This document shows, piece after piece, positions 63,375 to 64,000 of a stretch of 64,000 nucleotides of DNA (the stretch's first letter is position 1; every line of letters begins with the position of its first letter). Location of the stretch: NCBI RefSeq assembly GCF_014654785.1, contig NZ_BNBD01000006.1, forward strand, positions 62,001-126,000. Reading direction: 5' to 3'. The notes under the pieces are model-generated. The model saw only the letters and a program-made list of their open reading frames with translations, did no database searches and had not been told where the DNA came from. This DNA is from Streptomyces mashuensis. GTDB taxonomy: Bacteria > Actinomycetota > Actinomycetes > Streptomycetales > Streptomycetaceae. A program made the translations under genes and the position numbers.

Positions 63375-64000
63375 TCAAGCGGGTGGGACGGGCGTCTCAT
63401 TATTTGAGCGCAATGGAGCATGTGCCAGGGCTCCGGGTCCACCCACCGCACCGGATCGTACGGGCAGTGCGCCGCCCACGAGGACTTGTTGCCCCTCGTT
63501 GGCCTGATCGTTCGGCAATGTGTACGGGCCGGAGTCGAGGGCGTGCCGCAGCCGGTGCTCGTCGAGGGCGCCGGCGAAGGCCAGGCCCTGGCCATGGGTG
63601 CAGCCCATCGCGCGCAGGGCGCGGACCTGCTCGGGGCCGTCGACGCCCTCGGCCACGGACTCCATGCCCAGGTCGGTGGCGATGCGCAGCAACCCGGCGG
63701 TGATCTTGTGCAGCCGGGCGGATTCGGCCACGCCGTCGACCAGGCCGCGGTCGAGCTTGAGGACGTCGATGGGGAGCCGGCGCAGGGCGCTCATGGCGGC
63801 GTATCCGCTGCCGAAGCCGTCGAGGGCGACACGGACGCCGAAGCGGCGCAGGGAGACGAGCCGGCGCTCCAGCTCGTCCAGGGGCAGCCGCGGGTCGCTG
63901 CCGGTGAGCTCCAGGACGAGGGAGCCGGAGGGCAGGTCGTGGCGGAGGATGAGGGCCTCGATGTCCTTGGCGGGCAGCGACTTGTCGACCAGCCGGGCGG
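63375..64000 (-). CDS. EAL-domain (c-di-GMP phosphodiesterase-type) protein, N-terminus off the window
   Basis: The visible 200 or so C-terminal residues are the last part of an EAL domain: LVLELTGSD, LDGFGSGYAAMSALRRLP, then IDVLKLDRGLVDGV, VAEGVDGPEQVRALRAMGCT and GQGLAFAGAL. The paired metal-binding aspartates (DDFG) read DG here, which may weaken or abolish hydrolysis. The N-terminal part, probably GGDEF and sensor domains, lies beyond the right edge. The last 45 residues are a non-conserved tail. It ends 34 bp before the ilvB leader peptide, on the same strand. Confidence 0.88.
   Translation of the reverse strand, partial: ARLVDKSLPAKDIEALILRHDLPSGSLVLELTGSDPRLPLDELERRLVSLRRFGVRVALDGFGSGYAAMSALRRLPIDVLKLDRGLVDGVAESARLHKITAGLLRIATDLGMESVAEGVDGPEQVRALRAMGCTHGQGLAFAGALDEHRLRHALDSGPYTLPNDQANEGQQVLVGGALPVRSGAVGGPGALAHAPLRSNNETPVPPA

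Overview
The window reads as an actinobacterial chromosome, almost certainly Streptomyces. It has very high GC, frequent GTG starts, a HupS-type HU protein with a Lys/Ala-rich tail, two conservons, cofactor F420 biosynthesis, an acyl-CoA carboxylase epsilon subunit and NdgR beside leuCD. From memory, the core gene order matches the S. coelicolor region running from coaD/recG through hupS, leuCD, gltX, cvn1/cvn2, accBE and leuB to ilvBNC. No database could be consulted, so species and synteny statements are from recognition only.

Layout. 1-5.5 kb: coaD (cut by the left edge), rsmD, recG and a FakA-like DAK2 protein on the minus strand, with rpmB divergent. 5.6-13.7 kb: thiD-thiL, an Lrp ligand-binding domain protein, a DUF3515 lipoprotein, the plsC-gpsA-ddl operon, cofC, a 166-bp palindromic MITE-like repeat, a cold-shock-like protein and hupS. 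13.9-16.8 kb: leuCD divergent from its IclR regulator ndgR. 17-19.6 kb: an overlapping pair of MEDS-domain signalling proteins and a Gln/Glu tRNA cluster next to gltX. 22.8-32.9 kb: two tandem conservons (sensor kinase-like, roadblock, DUF742, GTPase, twice). 33-34.8 kb: accB and accE.

35-42 kb holds more variable cargo (a polysaccharide lyase, a flavin monooxygenase and its divergent TetR) and the citramalate synthase-type gene, which has a possible Ile-codon leader. 42-51 kb: an MHS-family permease, ilvE, leuB, a secreted purple-acid-type phosphatase, a secreted SH3 protein and the proline catabolism pair with a divergent PucR regulator. 52.5-57.8 kb: a ferredoxin/P450 pair, a TetR/DHA2-exporter pair with a striking operator, a GntR-TetR hybrid regulator and YjdF. 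57.8-63.4 kb: serA and the ilvBNC operon with a classical Ile/Leu/Val leader peptide and attenuator. The right edge cuts a GGDEF/EAL-type protein.

Functional theme. Branched-chain amino acid synthesis runs through the window: ilvBNC, ilvE, leuB, leuCD, the cimA/leuA2-type gene, NdgR and two leader-type controls. Alongside it are serine (serA) and proline turnover, glutamate/glutamine decoding (gltX with its tRNAs) and membrane-lipid precursors (plsC, gpsA, accBE). I found no IS element, prophage, CRISPR array or obviously new defence system. The best candidates for something undescribed are the MEDS protein pair that has lost both expected phosphotransfer signatures, the unusual GTPase specificity motif in the first conservon, the repeat-bearing tail of its kinase, the GntR-TetR hybrid and a small protein with a duplicated ANPRRT motif.
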